DNA from: an uncultured Oscillospiraceae bacterium
Lineage (GTDB): Bacteria > Bacillota > Clostridia > Oscillospirales > Acutalibacteraceae
DNA length: 64,000 nt
NCBI GenBank assembly: GCA_900542575.1
Contig: UQOE01000007.1
Coordinates: forward strand, 15,800 to 79,799
Reading direction: 5' to 3'
Position numbers and translations under genes: made by a program. Below, one piece after another: positions 31,583-40,376 of this stretch (positions within the stretch are counted from its first letter, which is position 1; every line of letters starts with the position of its first letter). The notes beneath the pieces were generated by a model. That model searched no databases and was not told the origin of the DNA. It was given only the letters and a program-made list of their open reading frames with translations.

Positions 31583-33496
31583 ATGCCAAATCAAAGATCA
31601 TCCCGTCCCCCGAGGGGAGCAAGGGGGACCGCAAAGGTGGAAAATCCGGGCAAGACCCTGCGCCGCGTTCTGCACTATATGGGCAGCGGCTATAAATTTT
31701 CTCTTGTTGCGGTCGTTTTCTGTATTATTCTTTCTGCACTGGCCCAGGTCTACGGCGTCCTCTTCATGCGGGACCTCGTGGACGACTATATCGTCCCCCT
31801 CATCGGCCAGTCCCATGCGGACTTCGGGCCTCTGGCCGCGGCACTCGGCCGTCTGGCCATCGTTTTTGTCGTCGGTATTCTGAGTGCCTACGGATACAAC
31901 CGAATTATGGTCAACGTGAGTGAGGGCACGATGAAGCGGCTGCGTACAGAAGTGTTCTCCCATATGGAATCACTTCCCATCCGCTACTTTGACCAGCACT
32001 CGCACGGCGACATCATGTCGGTCTACACCAACGACATCGACACCCTGCGGCAGCTGTTCAGCCAGAGCATCCCGCAGCTCATCAACTCGACAATTACGGT
32101 CATTATGACGTTGGTCAGCATGTTTATCCTGGACCTTCCGCTTACCTTTGTCTCCATATTCATGGTCATCGTCATGCTGGTGGTCATCGCCAATCTGGGC
32201 AAGGTCTCCGGCAAGTATTTCACCAAGCAGCAGAAGGACCTCGGCGCCACGGACGGCTACATTGAAGAGATGATGAGCGGACAGAAGGTCATCAAGGTCT
32301 TCAACCACGAGGAAAAAAATGTCGAGGCGTTTACGGAGCTCAACGACGAGCTGCGGGACAGCGCCAACCGCGCCAACCGTGTCGCCAATATCATGATGCC
32401 CATCAACGGCAACCTGAGCAACGTGAGCTACGTCCTGTGCGCCATTGTCGGTTCGGCACTGGCACTGTATTCCCACACCGTTACCATCGGCACCCTGATC
32501 TCCTTCCTCAGCATGAACAAGAGCTTCAGCCAGCCGGTCACCCAGGTGGCCATGCAGATGAACAACATCATCATGGCAATGGCAGGCGCCGAGCGCGTGT
32601 TCAAACTGCTTGACACCCCGTCCGAGGAGGACGAGGGCTATGTCAAACTCGTCAACCTGGAAGAAGATGAGAGCGGCAGACTCCACGAAACTCCGGAGCG
32701 TACCGAGCGCTGGGGCTGGAAGCATCCGCACCAGGCAGACGGTACGGTCACCTATACCGAGCTGAAAGGCGAGGTCACCTTCGACCATGTCGATTTCGGC
32801 TATGTCCCGGAGAAAACCGTTCTCCATGACATCTCTCTGTATGCAAAGCCCGGACAGAAGATTGCCTTCGTCGGAAGCACCGGCGCCGGCAAGACGACTA
32901 TCACCAACCTGATCAACCGGTTCTACGATATTCAGAGCGGAAAAATCCGATACGACGGCATCAATATCTCCAAAATCTGCAAGCCGGATCTTCGACGTTC
33001 CCTTGGCATCGTGCTTCAGGATACCCATCTGTTTACCGGCACTGTCATGGAGAATATCCGCTTCGGACGGATGGACGCCTCCGATGAGGAGTGCATCGTC
33101 GCCGCCGAGCTGGCCAACGCCGACGGCTTCATCCGCCGCCTGCCCGACGGCTACAACACCCGACTGGAAAACGACGGCGCCAACCTGAGCCAGGGACAGC
33201 GCCAGCTCATCGCCATCGCCAGGGCCGCTGTCGCCGACCCGCCGGTTCTCATTCTCGATGAGGCGACATCTTCCATCGACACCCGTACGGAACAGCTGGT
33301 CCAGCAGGGCATGGATGCCCTTATGACCAACCGTACTTCGTTTGTCATTGCCCACCGCTTGTCGACGGTCCGCAATGCCGACTGCATCATGGTCCTCGAA
33401 CAGGGCCGCATCATTGAGCGCGGAACGCATGACGACCTCATTGCCCAGAAAGGGCGGTATTATCAGCTGTATACCGGCAATAAGGCGGAAGAATAA
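31583..33496 (+). CDS. ABC exporter half-transporter, catalytic-site subunit
   Basis: A 637-residue partner with six TM helices and one nucleotide domain: Walker A GSTGAGKTT, Walker B VLILDEATSSID with the catalytic Glu, H-loop IAHRLSTV. Its signature is LSQGQ rather than LSGGQ. That deviant signature faces the deviant Walker B of the partner, so the pair forms one dead and one live ATP site. A 50-residue insert between the membrane and ATPase domains (VKLVNLEEDESGRLHETPER, GWKHPHQADG) is longer than usual. RBS GAGGAGGGGGAG. Confidence 0.92.
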   Translation: MPNQRSSRPPRGARGTAKVENPGKTLRRVLHYMGSGYKFSLVAVVFCIILSALAQVYGVLFMRDLVDDYIVPLIGQSHADFGPLAAALGRLAIVFVVGILSAYGYNRIMVNVSEGTMKRLRTEVFSHMESLPIRYFDQHSHGDIMSVYTNDIDTLRQLFSQSIPQLINSTITVIMTLVSMFILDLPLTFVSIFMVIVMLVVIANLGKVSGKYFTKQQKDLGATDGYIEEMMSGQKVIKVFNHEEKNVEAFTELNDELRDSANRANRVANIMMPINGNLSNVSYVLCAIVGSALALYSHTVTIGTLISFLSMNKSFSQPVTQVAMQMNNIIMAMAGAERVFKLLDTPSEEDEGYVKLVNLEEDESGRLHETPERTERWGWKHPHQADGTVTYTELKGEVTFDHVDFGYVPEKTVLHDISLYAKPGQKIAFVGSTGAGKTTITNLINRFYDIQSGKIRYDGINISKICKPDLRRSLGIVLQDTHLFTGTVMENIRFGRMDASDEECIVAAELANADGFIRRLPDGYNTRLENDGANLSQGQRQLIAIARAAVADPPVLILDEATSSIDTRTEQLVQQGMDALMTNRTSFVIAHRLSTVRNADCIMVLEQGRIIERGTHDDLIAQKGRYYQLYTGNKAEE

Positions 33497-33541
33497 AATA
33501 GACAGTTCCGTATGGATGGTTTAAAATAAATAAGATGTTTG

Positions 33542-33577
33542 CGGCCCTCCCGGCATCACCCGGGAGGGCCGTTTTCG
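33542..33577 (+). terminator. Terminator of the ABC exporter operon
   Basis: CGGCCCTCCCGG/CCGGGAGGGCCG stem, then TTTT. It lies just before the RBS of idi, so readthrough into idi may be limited. Confidence 0.85.
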
Positions 33578-33592
33578 AAGGGAGGAAAACGC

Positions 33593-34144
33593 ATGGCCGC
33601 CGATACCGATGTCATTCTCGTCTCCATGGATGATACGCCGCGCGGTACCGAAGAAAAAATGCGGGCCCACCGGACCGGCGCTCTGCACCGGGCATTTTCA
33701 GTGTTTCTGGTCAGCGGTGACGGCAGGATGCTGCTGCAGCAGCGCGCCGTCGGAAAATACCATTCCGGCGGACTCTGGACCAACGCCTGCTGTTCGCACC
33801 CGCGCCCGGATGTCGCTCTGCAGGAATCCGTACACGACCGCATGCGGGCGGAACTCGGTGCCGACTTCCCCGTAAAAGAACAGTTTTCCTTCGTCTACCG
33901 GACGGTCTATGCACCGAATCTCATCGAGTATGAGTACGACCATGTCTTCCTGGGAACCGCTTCCACCGCTGCGGTTTTTCACCCGGACCCCGAAGAAATT
34001 GCGGCGCTCCGCTGGGTGGAGATCGGACAGCTGAAAGAGGACATGGTACGGCATCCGGAGCACTATACCAGCTGGTTTTTTACCGCCGCCGAGGGCATTT
34101 TCCGGCGGCTGAATTCGTCTTTCTATGAGAGGAGCAAGTCATGA
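33593..34144 (+). CDS. idi: Isopentenyl-diphosphate delta-isomerase, type I
   Basis: A 183-residue Nudix-fold isomerase interconverting IPP and DMAPP. Catalytic Cys in LWTNACCSHPRP (C67), catalytic Glu in IEYEYDHVF (about E115), RMRAEL in the Nudix helix, LHRAFSVFL at the N-terminus. The start at 33593 follows AAGGGAGGAAAA. Its TGA overlaps the ATG of the glycerate kinase (ATGA). No other isoprenoid gene is in the window, so the pairing with glycerate kinase and an Fe-alcohol dehydrogenase is unusual. Confidence 0.9.
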   Translation: MAADTDVILVSMDDTPRGTEEKMRAHRTGALHRAFSVFLVSGDGRMLLQQRAVGKYHSGGLWTNACCSHPRPDVALQESVHDRMRAELGADFPVKEQFSFVYRTVYAPNLIEYEYDHVFLGTASTAAVFHPDPEEIAALRWVEIGQLKEDMVRHPEHYTSWFFTAAEGIFRRLNSSFYERSKS

Positions 34145-35292
34145 ATCCAAGGAAAATGATTTTCGCATCGGACTCCTTTAAGGGTTCTCTGAGCCAGGAG
34201 CAGATTCTTTCCATATTAAAGGAGTGCGCCAAAAAGCAGTTCCCGGACTGCAAATGCGTCTGCCTGACCATTGCCGACGGCGGCGAGGGGACGGCGCGGG
34301 CCGTCACGGAAGTGGCCGGCGGCAAAATGCGCACGGTCAAAGTGCATGATCCGCTGATGCGTTCCCACAAGGCGGCCTATGGAATTCTGCCGGGCGGCCG
34401 CGCCATCATTGAGATGGCGGAGGCCTCGGGTCTCCCGCTGGTTCCCGAAGACAGGAGGGACCCGCGCAACACCAGTTCCTACGGCACCGGTGAACTCATT
34501 ATGGACGCAATCAAACAGGGCTGCAGAGACATCCGCATTGCCCTCGGCGGCTCCGCCACAAATGACGGCGGCATGGGTGCTTTCCGCGCCATGGGCTTCC
34601 GCTTTCTTGATGAAAACGGGGAGGAACTGGAAGGCTACGGCCGGGACCTCGCCAAAGTCCGCGACATCAAGACCGACCAGGTCCCCGACGCGGTCAAGCT
34701 CGCCAGTTTCACCATTATGTGCGACGTCAACAACCCGCTCTGCGGCCCGGACGGCGCCACGTATGTCTTTGGCCCCCAGAAGGGCGGCACGAAGGAAATT
34801 CTCGACGAACTGGAGGCGGGCATGGAGAACTATGCAGAGGTGGTCGCCCGCAAAACCGGCGAGCACTATGAGGGGTTCAGCGGCACCGGCGCTGCCGGCG
34901 GACTCGGCTTCACCTGCGCAGCATTTCTCCGCGGCCACATCCGTTCCGGCATTGAGACCATATTAGATCTCGTCCACTTTGACGATATGCTGCTCGACAC
35001 CAACATCTGCATCACCGGTGAGGGGCGGATCGACGGTCAGTCCATGCACGGCAAGGCCATCCACGGCGTGGCGAAGCACTGCAAAAAAGAGGGTGTCCCC
35101 TGCATCGCCCTGGTCGGCGATGTCGCCGAAGGCTACGAGAAGATCTATATGCAGGGCATCACAAAAATCTACCGTACCCGCAGTGCAAATATGTCCCTCA
35201 AAGAGGCCATGACCGACGCGGAGCGGCTGTATCGGCAGAAGGCCGAAGAAATGTTCCGCGACATTGCAAATGGCAATCTTTACGGAGGCTGA
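34141..35292 (+). CDS. Glycerate kinase (GlxK/GarK family)
   Basis: A 383-residue type I glycerate 2-kinase. DSFKGSLSQEQ at the N-terminus, ADGGEGTARAV, IALGGSATNDGGMGA, CDVNNPLCGPDGATYVFGPQKG and TGEGRIDGQSMHGK are all diagnostic. It phosphorylates D-glycerate to 2-phosphoglycerate, which enters lower glycolysis. Four-base overlap with idi, three bases from the dehydrogenase that follows. The Fe-dehydrogenase could supply an upstream oxidation or reduction of a three-carbon compound (inference). Confidence 0.93.
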   Translation: MNPRKMIFASDSFKGSLSQEQILSILKECAKKQFPDCKCVCLTIADGGEGTARAVTEVAGGKMRTVKVHDPLMRSHKAAYGILPGGRAIIEMAEASGLPLVPEDRRDPRNTSSYGTGELIMDAIKQGCRDIRIALGGSATNDGGMGAFRAMGFRFLDENGEELEGYGRDLAKVRDIKTDQVPDAVKLASFTIMCDVNNPLCGPDGATYVFGPQKGGTKEILDELEAGMENYAEVVARKTGEHYEGFSGTGAAGGLGFTCAAFLRGHIRSGIETILDLVHFDDMLLDTNICITGEGRIDGQSMHGKAIHGVAKHCKKEGVPCIALVGDVAEGYEKIYMQGITKIYRTRSANMSLKEAMTDAERLYRQKAEEMFRDIANGNLYGG

Positions 35293-35295
35293 CCC

Positions 35296-36375
35296 ATGAA
35301 ATTCTATCTGCCAACCAAAGTTTACGAGGAGGTCGGCTGTGTCCGCAATCATGCAGCGGAACTGGCCTCGTTCGGCCGCCGGGCGCTGATCGTCACCGGC
35401 CGCCGCTCCGCCGACTTAAACGGCTCGTTTGCCGATGTCGCAGCTGCCCTGGAAGGGGAGGGCTGCAGCTGGGTACGCTTTTCCGAAATTGAGGAGAACC
35501 CGAGCGTCGAGACCATTCTGAAGGCCCGGGACTTCGGCCTGCAGGAGCAGGCGGATTTCGTCATCGGCATCGGAGGCGGTTCACCGATGGACGCGGCCAA
35601 AGCCATCGCCCTTATGATTTACAATCGGGACAAAGATGCGTCTTTTCTCTATGAATCGGGCAACCCGGTCACGGCGCTGCCGGTCGTCGCGGTTCCGACC
35701 ACCTGCGGCACCGGGTCCGAGGTCACCGGCGTCTCGGTTCTGACCCGCCACGACAAAAAGACCAAGGGAAGCATCCCCTATGCCCTGTTCCCGCAGCTCG
35801 CTCTCGCAGACCCCACCTACCTGAAAGCAGCCCCCAGTTCCGTGCTGCGATGCACGGGCTGTGACGCCTTGGCGCATCTCTGCGAAAGCTATATCAACAG
35901 TAAGGCGACGGATTACAGCCGCATGCTGGCGGATGCCGGTCTCCGGGTATGGAGCCGAAATCTTCCGGTCCTGCTGACCGAGCGGGAACCGACCAATGAG
36001 GATTACACCAATCTGCTCTGTGCCTCGACCATGGCAGGAATGGCCATTGCCCAGACCGGTACGGCCGTGCCGCATGCATTGAGCTACGGCCTGACCTACG
36101 ATCTCGGGGTCGCCCACGGCCGCGCCTGCGGCCGGTTCCTCGGCGGCTACCTGGCGGAGGCGCCGAAGGAGATGTCGTCCCACGTGCTGGAGCTCTCCGG
36201 GCTCGGCAATCTGGACGCCTACTATGAGTATTACGACCGCTCCTGCAGCCGTCCGGAGCTCTCAGACGAGGAGGCAGAGCGCGTCGTGGAGCGGGTTATT
36301 GCGAATCCCGCAAAATGGAAAACCGCCCCGTTCGAGGTGAACGAAGCGGTTCTCAGGAAAATTGTGAACTCATAA
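35296..36375 (+). CDS. Iron-containing alcohol dehydrogenase
   Basis: A 359-residue group III dehydrogenase of normal length. Nucleotide loop IGGGSPMDAAKA, TTCGTGSEVTGVSV, metal ligands in CTGCDALAHLCESY (D and H), then H in VPHALSYGLTYDLGVAHG (two His 14 apart). NAD(P)-dependent oxidation or reduction of a small alcohol or aldehyde. Third gene of the idi-glycerate kinase operon, three bases from the kinase stop; no RBS stronger than GGAGG inside the upstream stop region is needed. Confidence 0.88.
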   Translation: MKFYLPTKVYEEVGCVRNHAAELASFGRRALIVTGRRSADLNGSFADVAAALEGEGCSWVRFSEIEENPSVETILKARDFGLQEQADFVIGIGGGSPMDAAKAIALMIYNRDKDASFLYESGNPVTALPVVAVPTTCGTGSEVTGVSVLTRHDKKTKGSIPYALFPQLALADPTYLKAAPSSVLRCTGCDALAHLCESYINSKATDYSRMLADAGLRVWSRNLPVLLTEREPTNEDYTNLLCASTMAGMAIAQTGTAVPHALSYGLTYDLGVAHGRACGRFLGGYLAEAPKEMSSHVLELSGLGNLDAYYEYYDRSCSRPELSDEEAERVVERVIANPAKWKTAPFEVNEAVLRKIVNS

Positions 36376-36461
36376 TCCCGCGCTTTTGGTACCTTACTCT
36401 GCTGAATCAGAAGTTGGGCCCGAGTTTTGAGGCTTTTTTGGGGACCGAACTGCGAAATATG

Positions 36462-36526
36462 GAAAACCGGTACCAGGAATTTAGTCATAGCATAGCTGAT
36501 GATTAAAAATCCTGGTACCGGTTTTC
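36462..36526. terminator. Long hairpin between convergent operons
   Basis: 17-bp perfect stem GAAAACCGGTACCAGGA (36462-36478)/complement (36510-36526) enclosing a 31-base loop with further small pairing (TCAT/ATGA). T4 at each outer edge supports bidirectional termination. Confidence 0.7.
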
Positions 36527-36563
36527 TGCATAGAGCGGTCAGGCCCTTATTAAGCGGTTTGTT

Positions 36564-37802
36564 TTAGTTTTCGTACCGATGGTCAATGACCCGTTTGGTT
36601 TTCTTCGTACTGCGGGGCAGTGCGCCCTTGCTGACGATGGAGACCACAGGGGTCATGTTGATCTTCGTCTTGAAACGGTAGGTGATTTCATCCCGCAGGG
36701 CGGCGGAGTTGGCGTCGTCCTCCTTCTCGACGAGCAGGGTCAGGATGTCCTTGTTGTTCATGCGGTCCAGAACCACCTGGTACTCACTGGAGGCGCCGTC
36801 GATGGTGGCGAGCAGCTCCTCGATCTGGCTCGGGAAGATGTTGACGCCGTGGACCTTCATCATGTCGTCGGAGCGGCCGAGGATGGTCCCGATGCGCGGG
36901 TACTTGCTGCCGCAGGCGCACTCGCCCGGGATAATGCGGGAGAGGTCGTGGGTGCGGAACCGGATGAGCGGGGCGCCCTCTTTGACCAGGGTCGTGAGAA
37001 CGATCTCACCGACTTCGCCGTCCGGGACATTCTTGCCGGTTTTCGGGTCGATGATTTCAAGGTAGACGAAATCGTCCCAGATGTGCATGCCGTTGTGCTC
37101 TTTGCAGTCAATACCGATACCGGGGCCGTAGCACTCAGTCAGGCCGTAGATATCATAGGAGTCAATGCTGAGCTCCTGGTTGATGCGGCGGCGCATTTTT
37201 TCGCCCCAGCGCTCCGAGCCGATGATGCCCTTGCGCAGGTGAATCTGGTCCTTGATGCCGCGGCGGTCAATTTCCTCTGCCAGAAGCAGTGCGTAGGACG
37301 AGGTGGCGCCGAGGACGGTGCTCTGCATGTCGACCATGAACTGCAGCTGTTTTTCGGTGTTGCCGGGGCCCATGGGAATGGCCATGGCGCCGAGTTTTTC
37401 GGCGCCGAGCTGGAAGCCGATGCCGGCGGTCCAGAGACCGTAGCCGGGTGTAATCTGAATGCGGTCTTTATTGGTGATGCCGGCCATCTCGTAACAGCGG
37501 GCAAACTGGGTGGCCCAGTCGTCGACATCTTTCTGAGTATAGGGGATGATGACCGGGGTGCCGGTGGTACCCGAAGAAGAGTGGATGCGGACAATTTTTT
37601 CCTCCGGGACGACAGAGAGACCGAGGGGATACGCGTCCCGCAGGTCCGCCTTCTCGGAGAACGGCAGGCGCTCAAAGTCCTCCTGGGTCCGGATGCTGCT
37701 GATGTCCACGCCTTCCAGCTTCTTTTTATAGAAGCAGTCTACGCGGCTGATCCGCTCCAGCTGGGTGCGGATCATGGCAAGCTGTTCGTCGGTAATGTTC
37801 AA
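36564..37802 (-). CDS. Phenylacetate-CoA ligase family (PaaK-like) protein
   Basis: A 412-residue adenylate-forming ligase. ATP loop SSSGTTGTP at residues 75-83, YGLTECYGPG, GEIVLTTL, RFRTHDLSRII and a C-terminal domain with LGRSDDMMKVHGVNIFPSQIE. These ligases activate aryl acids to CoA esters. The start is TTG at 37802, with AAGGAGG 9 bases upstream, 13 bases after iorB. Archaeal and clostridial IOR operons carry such ligases, which can run toward acid plus ATP (aryl-CoA synthetase) for energy gain. Confidence 0.88.
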   Translation of the reverse strand: MNITDEQLAMIRTQLERISRVDCFYKKKLEGVDISSIRTQEDFERLPFSEKADLRDAYPLGLSVVPEEKIVRIHSSSGTTGTPVIIPYTQKDVDDWATQFARCYEMAGITNKDRIQITPGYGLWTAGIGFQLGAEKLGAMAIPMGPGNTEKQLQFMVDMQSTVLGATSSYALLLAEEIDRRGIKDQIHLRKGIIGSERWGEKMRRRINQELSIDSYDIYGLTECYGPGIGIDCKEHNGMHIWDDFVYLEIIDPKTGKNVPDGEVGEIVLTTLVKEGAPLIRFRTHDLSRIIPGECACGSKYPRIGTILGRSDDMMKVHGVNIFPSQIEELLATIDGASSEYQVVLDRMNNKDILTLLVEKEDDANSAALRDEITYRFKTKINMTPVVSIVSKGALPRSTKKTKRVIDHRYEN

Positions 37803-37815
37803 GAGAGGTTCCTCC

Positions 37816-38388
37816 TTACTCCGCGCCCATGCGAAGTGCCCGGAGATTCATCTCCTGGAACTTCTCCGGAAGGCGCGTCTGAATGGCCCGTTCCAGTTCG
37901 CCCATCGAGAGCTCCAGCTTGCCGCTTTTGACGGCGGCGCCGAGCATGACGGTGTTCAGAACCTTCGGGGTGCCGATCTCGGCGCAGATGGAGGCGGCGT
38001 CCACAACAATGACGTCGTTTCGGGTCTGCCGGAGATAGGCAATTGTGTTTGCTCCTTTATAATGACCGAAGCCGAGCGATGCAGTGACCGGAACGACGGC
38101 CTGCTCGCAGACGACTACAGAACCATTTTCTTTCAGATAGGGCAGGCAGCGCTGTGCCTCGCCGGGCTCAAAGCCCAAAATGAGATCGGCCTGGCCGCGG
38201 GCGATCATGGGAGAGTAGATTTCGTCTCCGATGCGCACGTGGCTGACGACGGAACCGCCGCGCTGGGACATGCCGATGGTCTCGGCGGTACGTGCCATGA
38301 GGCCGCGGTCCATGGCGGCAAGGGAAATCAGTTTTGAGGCCAGGACGATGCCCTGTCCGCCGACGCCGCAGATGAGAATGTTATTCAT
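37816..38388 (-). CDS. iorB: Indolepyruvate:ferredoxin oxidoreductase, beta subunit
   Basis: A 190-residue gamma-type subunit of 2-oxoacid:ferredoxin oxidoreductases: ILICGVGGQGIVLASKLIS at the N-terminus, RTAETIGMSQRGGSVVSHVR, and a C-terminal helical region. It pairs with IorA to decarboxylate aryl pyruvates to aryl-acetyl-CoA, reducing ferredoxin. The ATG at 38388 overlaps the iorA end by 8 bases and has GAGGTG upstream. Confidence 0.93.
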   Translation of the reverse strand: MNNILICGVGGQGIVLASKLISLAAMDRGLMARTAETIGMSQRGGSVVSHVRIGDEIYSPMIARGQADLILGFEPGEAQRCLPYLKENGSVVVCEQAVVPVTASLGFGHYKGANTIAYLRQTRNDVIVVDAASICAEIGTPKVLNTVMLGAAVKSGKLELSMGELERAIQTRLPEKFQEMNLRALRMGAE

Positions 38389-40225
38389 GGTCAGCACCTC
38401 CCACTGTGACAATGGCGTTCTTCGGGCAGACGTATTTGCACAGACCGCAGGCTGTGCAGAGGCCCGGGTCGATCACGGCTTTTCCATCCTCTTTGGAAAT
38501 GGCCGGACATCCGATTTCCCGGATGCAGCGGAAGCACCCGATGCACCGGTCGGCCTCAACTGTGCAGACCTCTTTCGGCTTCGGTGTCATCGCCGCGCAG
38601 GGATAGCGGAAAATGATGGCCTTGACGCCCGGAAGCGCCGCGGTCTCTTTGACGACGTCAATTGCTTTGTCCAGCTCCATAGGATTGACAGTGGCAATGT
38701 GTTCGACGCCGCAGCCCTCCAGGACCTTTTCAATGGAGACGGGTTTCACCCGTTTGCCCATCATGGTGAATCCGGTACCGGGATGCGGCTGGTGGCCGGT
38801 CATGGCGGTGGTGGAGTTGTCCAGCACGCAGACCGTGAGTTCCGCCTGGTTGTAGACCGCGTTGATGACGCCGGTGATGCCGCTGGCGAAGAACGTGGAA
38901 TCGCCGATAAAGGCGAAATATTTCTTGTTCGGCTCTGCGTGGTATAGGCCCTGTGCCTGCGTAATATCGGCGCCCATGCAAAGGCAGGTGTCGACCATGT
39001 TCAGCGGGGCCGCGTTGCCCAGCGTGTAGCAGCCGATGTCTCCTGTGAAGACCGCGTCCTGTCCCTTCATGGCCTTCTTGACCGCCAGGAAGGAGGAGCG
39101 GTGGGAACAGCCGGCGCAGAGGACCGGCGGGCGGACCGGAAGGTCCGGTACGGGGGCGAGGTCCTGTTTCGGGGCCTCTTCCGCGCCCTCCGGGAAGGAG
39201 AGCAGCGGGGCATCGGAGCCGAGATAGTTCTGCAGCGCTTTTGCGACGATTTCAACGGTGTTCTCGCCGGAGGCCGGGAGTTCATCGGTGTACTTGCCGC
39301 GTACGGTGACATCCAGGTGATACTTTCCAATGGTGTGCATCAGCTGATCTTCGAGATACGGGTCCAGCTCTTCGACGGCGAGCACTTCTTTGACCCCGTC
39401 GAGGAAAGAGAGAATCAGCTGCTCCGGCCACGGGAACGGCGTGCCGACTTTCATCACTTTGACGCCCTTGTACCCGTTCAGGGCCTCCATGACGTATTCA
39501 TAGCTAATGCTGCTGGTGATGATTCCCTTTGTCCCGCTGCCGCTGACTTTGTTAAAGGGGCTCTCGCTCTCCTCCGCTGCCAGCTGTGGGATGCGCTCTT
39601 TGAAAATTTTGCGGTGGTTCTCGTTGGACAGCCGCGGGAAGATGACCCAGCGGCCCGGGTCTTTCTCGAAGCCCGGCAGCGGGGCGAGTTCCCCGCGCTC
39701 CTGGACATCGACGACCGCACATCCGTGATCTACCCTCGTAACCGGGCGCACAATGACCGGGGTACGGTATTTCTCGGAGACGTCAAATGCGTGCAGCACC
39801 ATGTCGTAGGCCTCTTCCGGCGAAGACGGGTCGAAAACCGGGACTTTGGAGTAGAGACCGAAGGTGCGGGTGTCCTGCTCGGTCTGGCTGGAGATGGGGC
39901 CCGGATCGTCGGCGACGACGAGGACCATTCCGCCCTGGATTCCGACATAGGACAGGGACATCAGTGGGTCGGTGGCGACATTGAGCCCGACCTGCTTCAT
40001 GGTGACCATGCAGCGTGCGCCCGCAAATGCGGCGCCGGCCGCCACCTCGAGGGCGGCCTTCTCGTTGTCGGACCACTCGACGTGGATGTCGCCAGGATTA
40101 TGTTTGGCCACGGTCTCCAGCACCTCGGTAGAGGGCGTGCCGGGATAGCCGGCGACACAGCGGACGCCGGCCGCAATGGCGGCGAGGCCCATGGCCTCGT
40201 TGCCCATGATAAACTGTTTTGCCAT
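38381..40225 (-). CDS. iorA: Indolepyruvate:ferredoxin oxidoreductase, alpha subunit
   Basis: A 614-residue subunit. N-terminal pyrimidine-binding domain (MGNEAMGLAAIAAGV, GYPGTPSTEVLE), central transketolase-like TPP domain (CAGCSHRSSF, GDIGCYTLGNAAPLNMVDT, IGDSTFFASGITG, DNSTTAMTGHQPHPG), and a C-terminal 2x(4Fe-4S) ferredoxin (CIGCFRCIREIGC and CTACGLCKYVC). It oxidises arylpyruvates from aromatic amino acid transamination. First gene of the iorA-iorB-ligase operon. Confidence 0.95.
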   Translation of the reverse strand: MAKQFIMGNEAMGLAAIAAGVRCVAGYPGTPSTEVLETVAKHNPGDIHVEWSDNEKAALEVAAGAAFAGARCMVTMKQVGLNVATDPLMSLSYVGIQGGMVLVVADDPGPISSQTEQDTRTFGLYSKVPVFDPSSPEEAYDMVLHAFDVSEKYRTPVIVRPVTRVDHGCAVVDVQERGELAPLPGFEKDPGRWVIFPRLSNENHRKIFKERIPQLAAEESESPFNKVSGSGTKGIITSSISYEYVMEALNGYKGVKVMKVGTPFPWPEQLILSFLDGVKEVLAVEELDPYLEDQLMHTIGKYHLDVTVRGKYTDELPASGENTVEIVAKALQNYLGSDAPLLSFPEGAEEAPKQDLAPVPDLPVRPPVLCAGCSHRSSFLAVKKAMKGQDAVFTGDIGCYTLGNAAPLNMVDTCLCMGADITQAQGLYHAEPNKKYFAFIGDSTFFASGITGVINAVYNQAELTVCVLDNSTTAMTGHQPHPGTGFTMMGKRVKPVSIEKVLEGCGVEHIATVNPMELDKAIDVVKETAALPGVKAIIFRYPCAAMTPKPKEVCTVEADRCIGCFRCIREIGCPAISKEDGKAVIDPGLCTACGLCKYVCPKNAIVTVGGADHE

Positions 40226-40376
40226 TGGAAACGACCTTTCCTGGTAGAATTATCTGTATAAAACCATACTATTATACCGCAAATCCTCTTCAATTGGGAT
40301 CCTTTTGTTTGTAGTCTCCCGGAATCCCGTGTATAATGTTTACCTAACCCAACAAACGGACAGAAATGAGGATGTC

